Counted from the stretch's first letter, positions 8,746 through 20,844 are shown. The stretch is 64,000 nucleotides of DNA from Thiohalobacter thiocyanaticus (GCF_002356355.1 NZ_AP018052.1:186001-250000), one strand, 5' to 3'. The notes: a model not told the origin generated them from the letters alone. Numbers and translations: made by a program.

Positions 8746-9687
8746 ATGTTTGCGATGGCCAGCTCCACTGCGTCCCAGTCCGGTTTCGATGTCGGCACCT
8801 TCCAGGGCCTGATCCTGGCCCTGCAAAGCTACTGGGCGGAGCAGGGCTGCGTGATCCTGCAACCGCTGGACATGGAGGTCGGCGCCGGCACCTTCCACCC
8901 GGCCACCTTCCTGCGCTCCATCGGCCCCGAGCCCTGGCACGCGGCCTATGTGCAGCCCTCGCGCCGCCCCACCGACGGGCGCTACGGCGACAACCCCAAC
9001 CGGCTGCAGCACTATTATCAGTTCCAGGTGGTGCTCAAGCCTTCGCCGCTGGAAATCCAGGACCTGTACCTGGGATCGCTCAGGCACCTGGGGCTGGATC
9101 CGCTGGTGCACGACATCCGCTTCGTCGAGGACAACTGGGAATCGCCCACCCTGGGCGCCTGGGGCCTGGGCTGGGAGGTCTGGCTCAACGGCATGGAGGT
9201 CACCCAGTTCACCTATTTCCAGCAGGTCGGCGGCCTGGACTGCAAGCCGGTCACCGGCGAGATCACCTACGGCCTGGAGCGCATCGCCATGTACCTGCAG
9301 GGGGTGGAGAGCGTGTTCGACCTGGTCTGGACCCGCACCCCGGCCGGCACCGTGACCTACCGCGACGTGTTTCACCAGAACGAGGTCGAGCAATCGACCT
9401 ACAACTTCGAGCACGCCGACACTGAATCCCTGTTCGCCTGGTTCGACAGCTGCGAGCGCGAGAGCCGGAAGCTGATCGAGGCCGGGCTGCCGCTGCCGGC
9501 CTACGAGCAGGCACTGAAGGCCTCGCACACCTTCAATCTGCTGGATGCCCGCAGCGCGATCTCGGTCACCGAGCGCCAGCGCTATATCCTGCGCGTGCGC
9601 GCCCTGGCCCGGGCCGTGGCCGAGGCCTACTATGCCAGCCGCGAGGCACTGGGCTTCCCGATGCTCAAGCAGGAGGTCCAGGGATGA
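8746..9687 (+). CDS. glyQ: Glycine--tRNA ligase alpha subunit
   Basis: Catalytic subunit of the bacterial alpha2beta2 glycyl-tRNA synthetase. About 313 residues, with near-invariant family stretches such as [43 protein letters not shown] and [19 protein letters not shown]. Either of two ATG codons (8746 or 8755) could be the start; neither has a clear Shine-Dalgarno. The gene overlaps glyS by four bases (ATGA), so the two subunits are translationally coupled. The C-terminal [13 protein letters not shown] is typical. Confidence 0.97.
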   Translation: MFAMASSTASQSGFDVGTFQGLILALQSYWAEQGCVILQPLDMEVGAGTFHPATFLRSIGPEPWHAAYVQPSRRPTDGRYGDNPNRLQHYYQFQVVLKPSPLEIQDLYLGSLRHLGLDPLVHDIRFVEDNWESPTLGAWGLGWEVWLNGMEVTQFTYFQQVGGLDCKPVTGEITYGLERIAMYLQGVESVFDLVWTRTPAGTVTYRDVFHQNEVEQSTYNFEHADTESLFAWFDSCERESRKLIEAGLPLPAYEQALKASHTFNLLDARSAISVTERQRYILRVRALARAVAEAYYASREALGFPMLKQEVQG

Positions 9688-11756
9688 GCCAGACCCGCGA
9701 CCTGCTGATCGAGATCGGCTCCGAGGAACTCCCGCCGAAGGCCCTGCGCCGGCTGCGTGATGCCTTCGAACAGGGCATCACGACCGGGCTGGACAAGGCC
9801 GAACTGCAGTATGCCGCCACTGTGGCCTATGCCGCCCCGCGCCGGCTGGCGGTCTGGGTGAAGGGTCTGCAGACCGCTCAGCAGGACCGTGAACAGCTCA
9901 AGCGCGGCCCGGCCGTCACCGCGGCCTTCGACGACGAGGGCTGCCCCACCAAGGCGGCCGAGGGCTTTGCCCGCTCCTGCGGCGTGACGGTCGAGCAGCT
10001 CGAAACCCTCGAGACCGACAAGGGCGCCTGGCTGGCCTACCGGCAGTTCGAGCCCGGCAGACCCGCCGCCGATCTGATCCCCGATATCGTCGCCCAGGCA
10101 CTGAGCCAGCTCCCCATCCCCAAACGCATGCGCTGGGGCGATGGCGACGATGAATTCGTCCGGCCTGTACACTGGGTGGTGCTGCTGTTCGGCGACGAGG
10201 TGGTCGATGCAACGATTCTGGGTACGCCCACCGGACGCGAGACCTACGGCCACCGCTTTCATCACCCGGAACCGCTGTATCTCGCCGAGCCGGCCGCCTA
10301 TATGCCGCTGCTCGAGACCGAGGGCCATGTGCTGGCCGACATGGACGTCCGCCGCGAGGCCATCCGCGGCCAGGTGATCGAGGCCGCGCGCCGGCTCCAG
10401 GGCGAGGCCCTGATCGACGACGAGCTGCTGGACGAGGTCACTGCCCTGGTGGAATGGCCGGTGGCCATCAGCGGCGGTTTCGATCCCGAGTTCCTGGAGG
10501 TCCCGGCCGAGGCGCTGATCTCCTCCATGCAGGATCACCAGAAGTACTTTCCCGTGGTGGATGGCAACGGCAGCCTGCTGCCGCATTTCGTCACCGTCGC
10601 CAACCTGGAGAGCCGCGACCCGGATCAGGTCCGCGCCGGCAACGAACGCGTGATCCGCCCGCGCCTGACCGACGCCGCCTTCTTCTGGACGCAGGACCGC
10701 AGACAGCCGCTGGCAAGCCGCCAGGAACGACTGGCCAGCATGGTGTTCCAGAATAAGCTCGGTACCCTGCTGGACAAATCGCAGCGGGTGGCACGGCTGG
10801 GCCGCACCATCGCCGCCGCCATCGAGGCCGATCCGGATCAGGCCGAACGCGCCGCGCTGCTGGCCAAGTGCGACCTGCTCACCCAGATGGTCTTCGAGTT
10901 TCCGGAACTGCAGGGCGTGATGGGCCGCTACTATGCGCTGCACGATGGTGAGTCCGCTGAAGTCGCGCAGGCCCTGGACGAGCAATACATGCCGCGCTTT
11001 GCCGGCGACCGGCTGCCGCAGAGCGCCATCGGCCAGGCACTGGCCATCGCCGACCGGCTGGACACCCTGGTCGGCATTTTCGCCATCGGCCAGGCGCCCA
11101 CCGGCGACAAGGATCCCTTCGCCCTGCGCCGGGCCGCACTCGGCATCGTGCGCATCCTGATCGAATGCGAACTTGACCTGGACCTGCACTCACTGCTGGA
11201 TGAAAGTGCCGGCGGTTTCGCACCGGAGATCAAGGCCGGCCATGTGACCGCCGAGGTATTCGAGTTCATGCTCGACCGGCTGCGCGCCTACTACAGTGAA
11301 ACAGGCCTGGATATCCATATCTTCGAAGCGGTGCGGGCACAGACCCCGACCCGGCCGCTCGATTTCCATCGCCGCATCGAGGCGGTGCGCGAATTCGCCC
11401 GGCTGCCCGAGGCCGAGAGCCTGGCCGCGGCCAACAAGCGTATCGGCAACATCCTGCGCAAGGCTGAGTCCACGGTGCCGGATCAGGTCGATGCCGGGCT
11501 GCTGAAAGAACCGGCCGAGCAGGCACTGCACTCGGCCGTCGAGCAGCTGCGCCCGAAGGTTGAGCCACTGTTCGAGGGCGGCCAATACACCGAGGCCCTG
11601 TGCCTGCTGGCCGCCCTGCGCGAGCCGGTCGACAGCTTCTTCGATCAGGTCATGGTGATGGCCGAAGACCCGGCCCTGCGCGACAACCGCCTGGCCCTGC
11701 TGCAGGGGCTGCAGGCACTGTTCCTGGGCGCGGCGGACCTGTCTCGGCTGCAGTAG
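9684..11756 (+). CDS. glyS: Glycine--tRNA ligase beta subunit
   Basis: The 690-residue beta subunit, which binds tRNA(Gly) and supports the GlyQ dimer. It begins [21 protein letters not shown], the family's hallmark N-terminus. The core has [16 protein letters not shown] and the HD-like segment [20 protein letters not shown]. The C-terminal region ([20 protein letters not shown]) is an anticodon-binding-type domain. Length matches the family (about 690). It starts inside the glyQ stop codon. Downstream, a solitary repeat arm and a REP-like element separate it from the MazG-like gene. Confidence 0.97.
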   Translation: MSQTRDLLIEIGSEELPPKALRRLRDAFEQGITTGLDKAELQYAATVAYAAPRRLAVWVKGLQTAQQDREQLKRGPAVTAAFDDEGCPTKAAEGFARSCGVTVEQLETLETDKGAWLAYRQFEPGRPAADLIPDIVAQALSQLPIPKRMRWGDGDDEFVRPVHWVVLLFGDEVVDATILGTPTGRETYGHRFHHPEPLYLAEPAAYMPLLETEGHVLADMDVRREAIRGQVIEAARRLQGEALIDDELLDEVTALVEWPVAISGGFDPEFLEVPAEALISSMQDHQKYFPVVDGNGSLLPHFVTVANLESRDPDQVRAGNERVIRPRLTDAAFFWTQDRRQPLASRQERLASMVFQNKLGTLLDKSQRVARLGRTIAAAIEADPDQAERAALLAKCDLLTQMVFEFPELQGVMGRYYALHDGESAEVAQALDEQYMPRFAGDRLPQSAIGQALAIADRLDTLVGIFAIGQAPTGDKDPFALRRAALGIVRILIECELDLDLHSLLDESAGGFAPEIKAGHVTAEVFEFMLDRLRAYYSETGLDIHIFEAVRAQTPTRPLDFHRRIEAVREFARLPEAESLAAANKRIGNILRKAESTVPDQVDAGLLKEPAEQALHSAVEQLRPKVEPLFEGGQYTEALCLLAALREPVDSFFDQVMVMAEDPALRDNRLALLQGLQALFLGAADLSRLQ

Positions 11757-11776
11757 GCTAGACTGAGAACAAAACC

Positions 11777-11921
11777 TCAACGCAGAGGCGCAAAGGCGCT
11801 AAGAAACCAGAATATTTTGCTGCTCGTGCAGTGGTGTAGGATGGGTGGAAGCGCCATGCGCTGTAACCCATCGAATGAACTGCTCAACGATGGGTTGCGC
11901 TTTGCTCCACACATCCTACAC
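11777..11921. repeat. Solitary family B arm followed by REP-like family A copy 2
   Basis: 11777-11800 matches the left arm of the family B repeats (CAACGCAGAGGCGCAAAGGC), but no facing right arm is present. 11834-11921 is a family A palindrome with ends GTGTAGGATGGGTGG and CCACACATCCTACAC. The palindrome ends exactly where the GGGAGGT ribosome-binding site of the next gene begins. Confidence 0.75.
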
Positions 11922-11931
11922 GGGAGGTCCC

Positions 11932-12267
11932 ATGAGCAACCCGGATTCCTACGCTGACATGCTGGCCGCGGTGCAGGCCTTTCATGACAAGCACGACTTC
12001 AAGAACACCGGCGGCGAGGACATGACCTACCGCATCGCCCTGATGGCCGAGGAACTGGGCGAGATCGCCGCCTGCGTGACCAAGGGCAAGGACACAGGCA
12101 AGCTCGCCGAGGAGTGCGCCGACCTGCTGATCCTGATCATGGGCACGGCGATTGCCGAGGACTTCGATCTCAAACAGGCCTTCTGGGACAAGATGGACAA
12201 AATCATGCAGCGCGATGCCCGCATGGTGAACGGCCGCATCCGCGTCTCCGAGTTCCGTGACACCTGA
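11932..12267 (+). CDS. MazG-like nucleotide pyrophosphohydrolase
   Basis: A 111-residue all-alpha NTP pyrophosphatase. The metal-binding signature EExxE...ExxD is visible as EELGEIAACVTKGKD followed by LAEECADLLILIMG. Proteins of this size are single-domain MazG relatives that hydrolyse non-canonical or excess (d)NTPs to the monophosphate and pyrophosphate. Start at MSNPDSYADM, with GGGAGGT four bases upstream; an upstream in-frame extension is repeat-derived. It lies between glyS and the gmhB-like gene on the same strand, eight bases before the latter. The substrate is not predictable. Confidence 0.88.
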   Translation: MSNPDSYADMLAAVQAFHDKHDFKNTGGEDMTYRIALMAEELGEIAACVTKGKDTGKLAEECADLLILIMGTAIAEDFDLKQAFWDKMDKIMQRDARMVNGRIRVSEFRDT

Positions 12268-12275
12268 GCAGCCGC

Positions 12276-12794
12276 ATGCAGCCCGTCATCGTCGACCTTG
12301 ACGTCATTCGTGACACCAGCCGTGACGCCGCGCCCGATCAGTGGAATCCGCGCCCCGGCAGCCTGGAGGCCATTGCCCGCCTCAGCCGCGCCGACCGGCG
12401 GGTACTGGTCACAGGGACACCCGTCAGGGACGGCGACCCCGCCACGGCGCTGGATCGGCTGACCCGGCTGCACAACCGCCTGTCCCAGGCCGCAAGCAAC
12501 GCCGGTGGCCAGATTGATGCGATTCTGTTCTGTCCTCACGGACCGGATACGAACTGCCCCTGCCGTCCACCCCGGCCGGGGCTGCTGCTCGACATCGCAC
12601 TGCGCCAGCAACTGCGCCTGGAACTCGTGCCTTACATCACTCTTGACCAGGGGCCAGCGCTGGAAGCCGGACGCACCGCAGGTCTGCGCTGTCTGCTACT
12701 GGGGACCGGAAACACCGACGCCGCGGAGCCCTGTTTCAGCAGCCTCGATTCTGCCGTCCAATACTTGTTAGACGAAACCGACAACGCCGACTGA
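12276..12794 (+). CDS. Divergent GmhB-like HAD-family protein
   Basis: 172 residues in the place where related genomes carry gmhB (heptose-1,7-bisphosphate 7-phosphatase) between glyS and plsC. The fold signature survives: VDLDVIRDT replaces the usual FLDRDGTIN (Asp7 and Asp9 kept), VTGTP replaces VTNQSG (Thr46 kept), and the zinc knuckle CPHGP...CPCR keeps its three Cys and one His. The catalytic Lys of CRKPxPG is absent (CRPPRPG, about 96-102). Of the metal-binding Asp pair only one remains (ITLDQGPALEAG). It may be a weak or altered phosphatase, or a pseudoenzyme. The reading frame is intact and almost abuts plsC. Confidence 0.75.
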   Translation: MQPVIVDLDVIRDTSRDAAPDQWNPRPGSLEAIARLSRADRRVLVTGTPVRDGDPATALDRLTRLHNRLSQAASNAGGQIDAILFCPHGPDTNCPCRPPRPGLLLDIALRQQLRLELVPYITLDQGPALEAGRTAGLRCLLLGTGNTDAAEPCFSSLDSAVQYLLDETDNAD

Positions 12795-12795
12795 G

Positions 12796-13545
12796 ATGCC
12801 GCCACGCTTACCCTCACCCCTGCTCTACCTGCGTTCCCTGATCTTCTGGCTGGTAATGTTCACCTCCACCCTGGTGCTGGCTCCGCTCACCCTGCTGACC
12901 TTCCCCTTTCCCTTCAGGCTCCGCTATACCGTCGCCACTCAATGGGCGCGGCTGAATCTGTGGTGGCTCCGCATCAGCTGCGGCCTGCACTACCGGGTGG
13001 AAGGCCGTGAGCACATCCCCGCGCAGGCATCGATCGTCTTCTCCAAGCACCAGTCGACCTGGGAGACGCTCGCCCTGCAGCGGGTGTTCCCGCCCCAGGT
13101 CTGGGTGCTCAAGCGCGAGTTGCTGCGCATCCCGCTGTTCGGCTGGGCGTTGGCCCTGATCGAACCCATCGCCATCGATCGCGGTGCCGGCCGCCGGGCC
13201 GTGGAACAGCTGGTCGAACAGGGCACCCGGCGCCTGGCTGACGGCCGCTGGGTGATCGTGTTCCCGGAAGGCACGCGCACAGCACCGGGTAAGAAGGGTA
13301 AGTACCGTATCGGTGGCGCAGTGCTGGCCGAGCGCAGCGGTGCAACGGTGGTACCGGTGGCGCACAATGCCGGTGAGTTCTGGCCGCGGCACAGCTTCAT
13401 CAAGTACCCGGGAGAAATCCGGATGGTGGTGGGACCACCCATTGCCACAGACGGCAGGGCAGCGGCCGAGATCCTGGCCGAGGCCGAGGCCTGGATCGAG
13501 TCGACCGTGGATCGGATCAGCACGCTCAGCGGTACTAATGATTGA
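12796..13545 (+). CDS. plsC: 1-acyl-sn-glycerol-3-phosphate acyltransferase
   Basis: Inner-membrane enzyme that acylates lysophosphatidic acid to phosphatidic acid. 249 residues with an N-terminal hydrophobic segment (SLIFWLVMFTSTLVLAPLTL). The acyltransferase motif I is KHQSTWET, an HX4E variant of the usual NHxxxxD that I recall from several gammaproteobacterial PlsC proteins. Motif III is VFPEGTRT, and motif IV is VVPVAHNAG. It starts one base after the gmhB-like stop, so the two are co-translated. It converges on gyrB. The short gap (13546-13600) holds a weak GATCGC/GCGATC hairpin. Confidence 0.93.
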   Translation: MPPRLPSPLLYLRSLIFWLVMFTSTLVLAPLTLLTFPFPFRLRYTVATQWARLNLWWLRISCGLHYRVEGREHIPAQASIVFSKHQSTWETLALQRVFPPQVWVLKRELLRIPLFGWALALIEPIAIDRGAGRRAVEQLVEQGTRRLADGRWVIVFPEGTRTAPGKKGKYRIGGAVLAERSGATVVPVAHNAGEFWPRHSFIKYPGEIRMVVGPPIATDGRAAAEILAEAEAWIESTVDRISTLSGTND

Positions 13546-13600
13546 TCGCAAAATTCGCGATCTTCCTCAATCTTTCGTTAACTATTCCTAAATTCGACGA

Positions 13601-16033
<2,433 letters not shown>

Positions 16034-16075
16034 CTATCGCAATGGCCCAGTATACCATTTCCTGGGCGCCGCTGT

Positions 16076-16089
16076 GTTCCACGTGGAAC
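16076..16089. other. parS centromere site 1
   Basis: Perfect 14-base palindrome GTTCCACGTGGAAC, the parS core bound by ParB in Pseudomonas-type chromosomes. It sits in the short gap between the recF stop and the gyrB start. Confidence 0.85.
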
Positions 16090-16090
16090 C

Positions 16091-17170
16091 TCAGCGGATC
16101 TCAGCGAGCCGCCCCTGTTCCACGTGGAACATTCTGGCATCCATCCCCGGGCTCGAGGGAATGGCGTCCGCGTCTGTGGTGGTGATATACAACTGGGACT
16201 GCAACGCCAGCAGCCGCTCCAGCACCCGCTGGCGGTGTCCCATATCCAGTTCGGCCGGCAGATCATCGATCAGAAACAGGCAGGGTTGGCGGTTTTTTTC
16301 CATCATCAACTCGGCCTGGGCCAGGAGCAGGGCGGAAACCAGCTGCTTCTGCTGACCGCGCGAGATCCGCTCGATGGCGGGTACTCCGTCCAGCAATGGC
16401 AACAGATCGGCCCGGTGCGGTCCGGCCTGGGTGAAGCCGCGCCGCAAATCGGAATCCAGCCGGGCATCCAGCGTTGCCGCCAGACCCGCCTCTTCCGGCC
16501 AGCCTGGCTGATAGCGGAAATCGAGCCCGGGCAGATCGACCAGGGATGCCAGGTTGCTACGAACATAGGGCAGGAGTTCGCTGATGTATTCATTGCGCAG
16601 GCTGTGCAGAACCTCGGCAGCCTGCACCAGCGCCGGTGTCCAGGCCGCGATGTCACGTCGGCTGCGGCCTGTGCGCAGTGCAGCGTTGCGCTGCTTGAGG
16701 GCCTTAGCATAACGCTGCCAGGCGGAATAGAAACCCGGTTCCACGTGGAACACGCCCCAGTCCAGGAATCGGCGGCGATAACGGGGCCCGCCCTCGAGAA
16801 TCAGGTGGCTGTCGGGATTGAGCAGCTGAATCGGCAACGCCCGGGCCAACTCGGCCAGCTGGCGGACCGGCTGCCCCCCCAGACGCAGGGTCTGGCCATC
16901 CGGGCCGCGTTCAATACCCAGCGTGCGTTCGCCTGTATCCGGATCAGCCAGCCGGGCAATCAACCGAAAGTGAGTTTCACCGCCCTGAATCAGTTGATCG
17001 AGCTTGCGGGTACGGAAGGAACGGACCCGGCCGAGATAGAAAATCGCCTCCAGCAGACTGGTCTTGCCGGAGCCATTGGCACCGACAATCAGGTTGAAGC
17101 GCGGCGACAACTCCAGTTCAGCAGCGGTGATATTCCGGAAATGACTGAGGCTTAACCGGGTCAGCGGCAT
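16091..17170 (-). CDS. recF: DNA replication and repair protein RecF
   Basis: SMC-like ATPase that helps load RecA at gapped DNA with RecO and RecR. 359 residues with Walker A IVGANGSGKTSLLEAIFYLG, the signature-motif stretch RISRGQQKQLVSALLLAQAE and the Walker B/D-loop region LFLIDDLPAELD. It follows dnaN with a 31-base gap on the minus strand. Two of the three parS palindromes lie inside its coding sequence, where they encode FHVE peptides (GVFHVEPG and MFHVEQG). The DNA motif seems to have been accommodated in the protein. Confidence 0.97.
   Translation of the reverse strand: MPLTRLSLSHFRNITAAELELSPRFNLIVGANGSGKTSLLEAIFYLGRVRSFRTRKLDQLIQGGETHFRLIARLADPDTGERTLGIERGPDGQTLRLGGQPVRQLAELARALPIQLLNPDSHLILEGGPRYRRRFLDWGVFHVEPGFYSAWQRYAKALKQRNAALRTGRSRRDIAAWTPALVQAAEVLHSLRNEYISELLPYVRSNLASLVDLPGLDFRYQPGWPEEAGLAATLDARLDSDLRRGFTQAGPHRADLLPLLDGVPAIERISRGQQKQLVSALLLAQAELMMEKNRQPCLFLIDDLPAELDMGHRQRVLERLLALQSQLYITTTDADAIPSSPGMDARMFHVEQGRLAEIR
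16117..16130. other. parS centromere site 2 (inside recF)
   Basis: Perfect GTTCCACGTGGAAC palindrome within the last codons of recF (MFHVEQ), 28 bases from site 1. Confidence 0.85.
16738..16751. other. parS centromere site 3 (inside recF)
   Basis: Perfect GTTCCACGTGGAAC palindrome in the middle of recF (VFHVEPG), about 0.6 kb from sites 1 and 2 and about 1.7 kb from oriC. Confidence 0.85.
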
Positions 17171-17201
17171 GAATCGGGAGCACAGACAGGCACCGTTGCG
17201 G

Positions 17202-18302
17202 CTACAGCCGCATCGGCATGACCACGTAGCGGTTCGGCCCGCCCTGGGGATCGTCGATCAGGCAACTGCTGTTGGCGTCGCTGAGCAGGATACGGACCTC
17301 CTCGCCCGGCAACGCTGACAGGGCATCCAACAGGTAGGTCACATTGAAACCGATTTCCAGCGGATCGGCGCTGTAGTTGATCTCCAGTTCCTCCTCGGCC
17401 TCCTCCTGTTCCGGGTTGTGCGCCTGAATACGCAGGCTGTTGTTGTCCAGGCTGAGCCGGATACCGCGGTATTTCTCGTTGGACAGGATGGAAGTCCGGG
17501 TGAGCGCCTGGCGCAGACCGGTAGTCGCGGCAGTGATGACCTTGTCACCGCCCTTGGGCATAACCCGCTCGTAGTCCGGAAAGCGGCCATCGATCAGCTT
17601 GGAGGTGACCTGCAACTCAGGCGTGTTGATGCGGATATGGTTGGCACCGAGCGCCACGGTGACTTCGGCATCGGAACTTTCCAGCGAGCGGAGCAGTTCC
17701 TGTACCCCCTTGCGCGGGACAATGATCTGGGTCTTTTCCCCCACCCCGGTTTCGACCGCCACTTCGGACATCGCCAGGCGGTGCCCGTCCGTGGCGACGG
17801 CGCGCAGGGCATCGGTATCGACCTCCAGCATCAGGCCGTTGAGGTAGTAGCGCACATCCTGCTGGGCCATGGCGAAATGGGTGCGCTCGATAATCTCCTT
17901 CAACGCCTTTTCCGGCAGGGTGAAGGACAGGGCCGTCTTCATCTCCTCGATCACCGGGAAGTCGCCGGCAGGCAGGGTCGAGAGGGTGAAACGGCTGCGG
18001 CCGGACTTCACCAGGGCCCGTTCCTGCTCGATGCTGATCTCCAGGGTGCTGCCTTCGGGCAGGGCCCGGCAGATATCGAACAGCTTGCGCGCCGGCAGGG
18101 TAACCTCTCCACCTGCGTCAACGGCCTGCTCGACCGTGGCGACCAGTTCGACCTCCAGGTCAGTGGCGGTCAGGGTGAGGCCCTGGCCGCTGGACTGGAT
18201 CAGGACATTGCCCAGGACCGGCAGTGTCTGGCGGCGTTCGACCACACCGATGATCTGCTGCAGTGGCTTGAGGAGGTTCTCGCGCTGAATGCTGAATTTC
18301 AT
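17202..18302 (-). CDS. dnaN: DNA polymerase III sliding clamp beta subunit
   Basis: Ring-shaped processivity clamp. 366 residues, the same as E. coli, beginning MKFSIQRENLLKPLQQIIGVVERRQTLPVLGN across the three-domain architecture. The segment DGHRLAMSEVAVE and the C-terminal RYVVMPMRL are characteristic. The C-terminal MPMRL forms part of the peptide-binding cleft. It lies downstream of oriC and dnaA on the minus strand. Confidence 0.98.
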   Translation of the reverse strand: MKFSIQRENLLKPLQQIIGVVERRQTLPVLGNVLIQSSGQGLTLTATDLEVELVATVEQAVDAGGEVTLPARKLFDICRALPEGSTLEISIEQERALVKSGRSRFTLSTLPAGDFPVIEEMKTALSFTLPEKALKEIIERTHFAMAQQDVRYYLNGLMLEVDTDALRAVATDGHRLAMSEVAVETGVGEKTQIIVPRKGVQELLRSLESSDAEVTVALGANHIRINTPELQVTSKLIDGRFPDYERVMPKGGDKVITAATTGLRQALTRTSILSNEKYRGIRLSLDNNSLRIQAHNPEQEEAEEELEINYSADPLEIGFNVTYLLDALSALPGEEVRILLSDANSSCLIDDPQGGPNRYVVMPMRL

Positions 18303-18519
18303 CTGTACCTGTCCTGACTAGAAATAGTATTGAATAAATATTTACCCTGTTGTTACTCTTAGTGCGCCCTTGTGCTGTGGATAACAGTGAAATAATGTTT
18401 TATTTCAATATCTTGTTATTAGCCACAACCGGGCGGACAACCCCTCGGGAGCCTGTGTGCGGATTGTGGATAAGTCTGTGAGTGCCGGGAACCGGAAAAG
18501 GCCGCACATCTTATCCACA
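18303..18519. other. Predicted chromosomal replication origin oriC (dnaA-dnaN gap)
   Basis: The 217-base gap between dnaN and dnaA holds perfect DnaA boxes TGTGGATAA at 18376-18384 and 18475-18483 and TTATCCACA at 18511-18519. A one-mismatch box (TTAGCCACA) is at 18419-18427. The stretch 18320-18365 is strikingly AT-rich for this genome and is a likely unwinding element beside the boxes. Location next to dnaA, with parS sites nearby, supports oriC. A GC-skew plot of the whole chromosome would confirm it. Confidence 0.8.
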
Positions 18520-19875
18520 TCATGTGGTCAGGGTCCTCAACAGGTTGTAATAGTCCTCCTTGATCCGGATATCGGTGTCGCGCAACTCCGCCACCTTGCG
18601 GCAGGCATGCAGCACGGTGGTGTGGTCGCGGCCGCCGAAGGAGTCGCCGATCTCCGGCAGGGAGTGGCTGGTGAGTTCCTTGGCCAGGGCCATGGCGACC
18701 TGCCGGGGGCGGGCGATGGAGCGGCTGCGCCGCGCCGAGAGCAGATCCGCCACCCGGATCTTATAGTATTCGGCCACGGTTTTCTGAATATTTTCAATCG
18801 ATACCAGCTTGTCCTGCAAGGCCAGCAGGTCGCGCAGCGCCTCCTTGACGAAATCGAGGGTGACCGCCCGCCCGGTGAAGCGGGCACTGGCCGCAACGCG
18901 CCGCAGCGCCCCTTCCAGTTCGCGGATATTGGACTTGATGCGCTTGGCGATGAAGAAGGCGACCTCGTCGGGCATTTCCACCTGGGCCTGGGCGGCTTTG
19001 GCCATCAGGATGGCCACCCGGGTCTCCAGTTCCGGCGGTTCGATGGCCACGGTGAGGCCCCAGCCGAAACGTGATTTCAGGCGCTCCTCCAGTCCGTCGA
19101 CCTCCTTGGGATAGCGGTCGCAGGTCAGGATGATCTGCTGCTGGCTTTCCAGCAAGGCATTGAAAGTATGGAAGAATTCTTCCTGGGAGCGCTCCTTGCC
19201 GGCGAAGAACTGGATGTCATCGATCAGCAGTGCGTCCACCGAACGGTAATAGCGTTTGAACTCGTTGATGGCGTTGTGCTGCAACGCCTTGACCATGTCG
19301 GCGACGAAGCGCTCGGAGTGCAGGTAGACCACCCGGGCGTTGGGCTTGCCCTGCAGGATCAGGTTGCCCACAGCATGCATCAGATGGGTCTTGCCCAGCC
19401 CCACACCGCCATAGATGAACAGTGGATTGTAGGCGCCGCCGGGGTTCTCGCCGATCTGCATGGAGGCGGCCTTGGCCAGCTGATTGGACTTGCCCTCGAC
19501 AAAGGTCTCGAAGGTGAAGCTGGCGTTGAGCGTGTGGTTGGTGGGCGCCTGGGCCGGCTGCTCGCGATTGGCCGCACGGGTGAATCGGGCCGCTTCACGC
19601 GGCTTGTCCGCCGCAGGGGCGACCTTGCGGGTGCCGACCTCGAGCCGGACCCGGGTCGGTTGTTCCGGGGTCAGCCCGGTCAGGGTGTCCTGGATCAGCC
19701 CCAGGTAGTGCTCGCGCACCCAGTCCAGCACAAAGCGGTTGGGTGCCAGCAGCCGCAGGTTGCCTTCCGGGTGGGATTCGGCGTGCAGCGGTCGGATCCA
19801 GGTGTTGAACGGCTGTTCCGGGATCTCCTCCTCGAGGCGATCCAGGCACTGTTTCCACAAATGGGTATCCAACAC
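18520..19875 (-). CDS. dnaA: Chromosomal replication initiator protein DnaA
   Basis: AAA+ initiator that binds DnaA boxes and opens oriC. Domain I is [20 protein letters not shown]. The linker runs to about residue 110. AAA+ Walker A is [15 protein letters not shown] and Walker B is [10 protein letters not shown]. The domain IV DnaA-box signature is [20 protein letters not shown] prefer the GTG at 19875 ([10 protein letters not shown]), which has AAGGAG just upstream and matches the family N-terminus. A GTG at 19893 (MPPKEP) is six codons earlier and cannot be excluded. The gene ends in oriC and diverges from rpmH. Confidence 0.97.
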   Translation of the reverse strand: MLDTHLWKQCLDRLEEEIPEQPFNTWIRPLHAESHPEGNLRLLAPNRFVLDWVREHYLGLIQDTLTGLTPEQPTRVRLEVGTRKVAPAADKPREAARFTRAANREQPAQAPTNHTLNASFTFETFVEGKSNQLAKAASMQIGENPGGAYNPLFIYGGVGLGKTHLMHAVGNLILQGKPNARVVYLHSERFVADMVKALQHNAINEFKRYYRSVDALLIDDIQFFAGKERSQEEFFHTFNALLESQQQIILTCDRYPKEVDGLEERLKSRFGWGLTVAIEPPELETRVAILMAKAAQAQVEMPDEVAFFIAKRIKSNIRELEGALRRVAASARFTGRAVTLDFVKEALRDLLALQDKLVSIENIQKTVAEYYKIRVADLLSARRSRSIARPRQVAMALAKELTSHSLPEIGDSFGGRDHTTVLHACRKVAELRDTDIRIKEDYYNLLRTLTT

Positions 19876-19972
19876 GGGCTCCTTCGGAGGCACAGTTCCG
19901 AGTTCTGGTCCGCACGGGACCGGGTCGTTTCGTTGTGGGAAAAGGCCACGAGTCTAACCCCGATTTCACGAG

Positions 19973-20033
19973 TTATCCACACCCGTTTGCAGGCGTATGG
20001 AAGTTGACAGTATCGCAGCGGCGCCGGTAGTAT
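19973..20033 (+). promoter_or_regulatory. DnaA box and rpmH promoter in the dnaA-rpmH gap
   Basis: A perfect DnaA box TTATCCACA lies at 19973-19981. An rpmH-directed promoter follows with -35 TTGACA (20004-20009), an 18-base spacer and -10 TAGTAT (20028-20033). The box is well placed for DnaA control of the divergent dnaA and rpmH promoters and could belong to a second origin-like cluster. Confidence 0.65.
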
Positions 20034-20096
20034 TGCGCGTTCTCTGCAGGGGCCCCTAAGGCCCGGATCCATTAAGCCTTTACTCGAGTCAACGCC

Positions 20097-20231
20097 ATGA
20101 AGCGAACCTTTCAGCCCAGTAACCTGAAGCGCAAGCGCACCCACGGCTTCCGCGCCCGCATGAGCACCAAGAACGGCCGCCGTGTTCTCAAGGCACGCCG
20201 CGCCAAGGGTCGAGCCCGGCTGAGCGTCTGA
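20097..20231 (+). CDS. rpmH: 50S ribosomal protein L34
   Basis: 44-residue basic ribosomal protein with the diagnostic [18 protein letters not shown] and [19 protein letters not shown] stretches. It is the first gene of the rpmH-rnpA-yidD-yidC operon, transcribed away from dnaA. A standard TTGACA/TAGTAT promoter lies 64 bases upstream of the start. Confidence 0.98.
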   Translation: MKRTFQPSNLKRKRTHGFRARMSTKNGRRVLKARRAKGRARLSV

Positions 20232-20248
20232 GCACGCCCGCGAGTGCA

Positions 20249-20617
20249 TTGGCGCGGACCCCGCACGGCTTTCCGCGCCCGGCGCGGCTGACCCGACCCA
20301 GCGAGTTCCGGCGGGTCTTCGCCCACCCCCGCCGCTCCAGCGATCGTTATCTCACCGTGCTGGCCGCCCCGAACGATCTGGGCCATCCCCGGCTTGGACT
20401 GGCCATCTCGCGCAAGGTCTCGCCACGGGCGGTCGAGCGCAATCGGATCAAGCGTCTGATACGTGAACGCTTCCGTCATCTGCAGGCCGAGTTGGGCAAT
20501 CTGGACTTCGTGGTCATCGGTCGTCACGGTCTGAGCCAGGTGCCGGCGGCACAGCTCAACGAGATCCTGGAACGGCATTGGAAACGACTCAGCAGACAAT
20601 CTGGCAACGCATCCTGA
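20249..20617 (+). CDS. rnpA: Ribonuclease P protein component
   Basis: Protein subunit of RNase P, which matures tRNA 5' ends. 122 residues if it begins at the TTG at 20249. There is no ATG or GTG in frame between the rpmH stop and LTRPSEF. The signature [13 protein letters not shown] and the N-terminal [16 protein letters not shown] are clear. The 3' end overlaps the yidD start by about 40 bases. Confidence 0.95.
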   Translation: MARTPHGFPRPARLTRPSEFRRVFAHPRRSSDRYLTVLAAPNDLGHPRLGLAISRKVSPRAVERNRIKRLIRERFRHLQAELGNLDFVVIGRHGLSQVPAAQLNEILERHWKRLSRQSGNAS

Positions 20618-20844
20618 TCGGTCTGATCGGGGTCTATCGCTATTGTCTCAGCCCGCTGCTCGGTCAGCATTGCCGGTTTCATCCCACCTGTTCCTGTTAC
20701 GCCCAGACGGCCGTGGCACGTCACGGCGTGCTGCGCGGCAGCTGGTTGACCCTGAGGCGGCTGGGCCGCTGCCACCCCTGGCATCCGGGCGGAATCGACC
20801 CGGTGCCCGAGCCTCCCCACCCGGTAGAAAACAAACATGGATAA
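20578..20844 (+). CDS. yidD: Membrane protein insertion efficiency factor YidD
   Basis: Small membrane-associated factor (88 residues) found between rnpA and yidC, assisting YidC-dependent insertion. Conserved stretch: [20 protein letters not shown], then [19 protein letters not shown], including the family cysteines. The likely start is the TTG at 20578, inside rnpA. Its last eight bases overlap the yidC start (ATGGATAA), so rnpA, yidD and yidC are tightly coupled. Confidence 0.95.
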   Translation: METTQQTIWQRILIGLIGVYRYCLSPLLGQHCRFHPTCSCYAQTAVARHGVLRGSWLTLRRLGRCHPWHPGGIDPVPEPPHPVENKHG

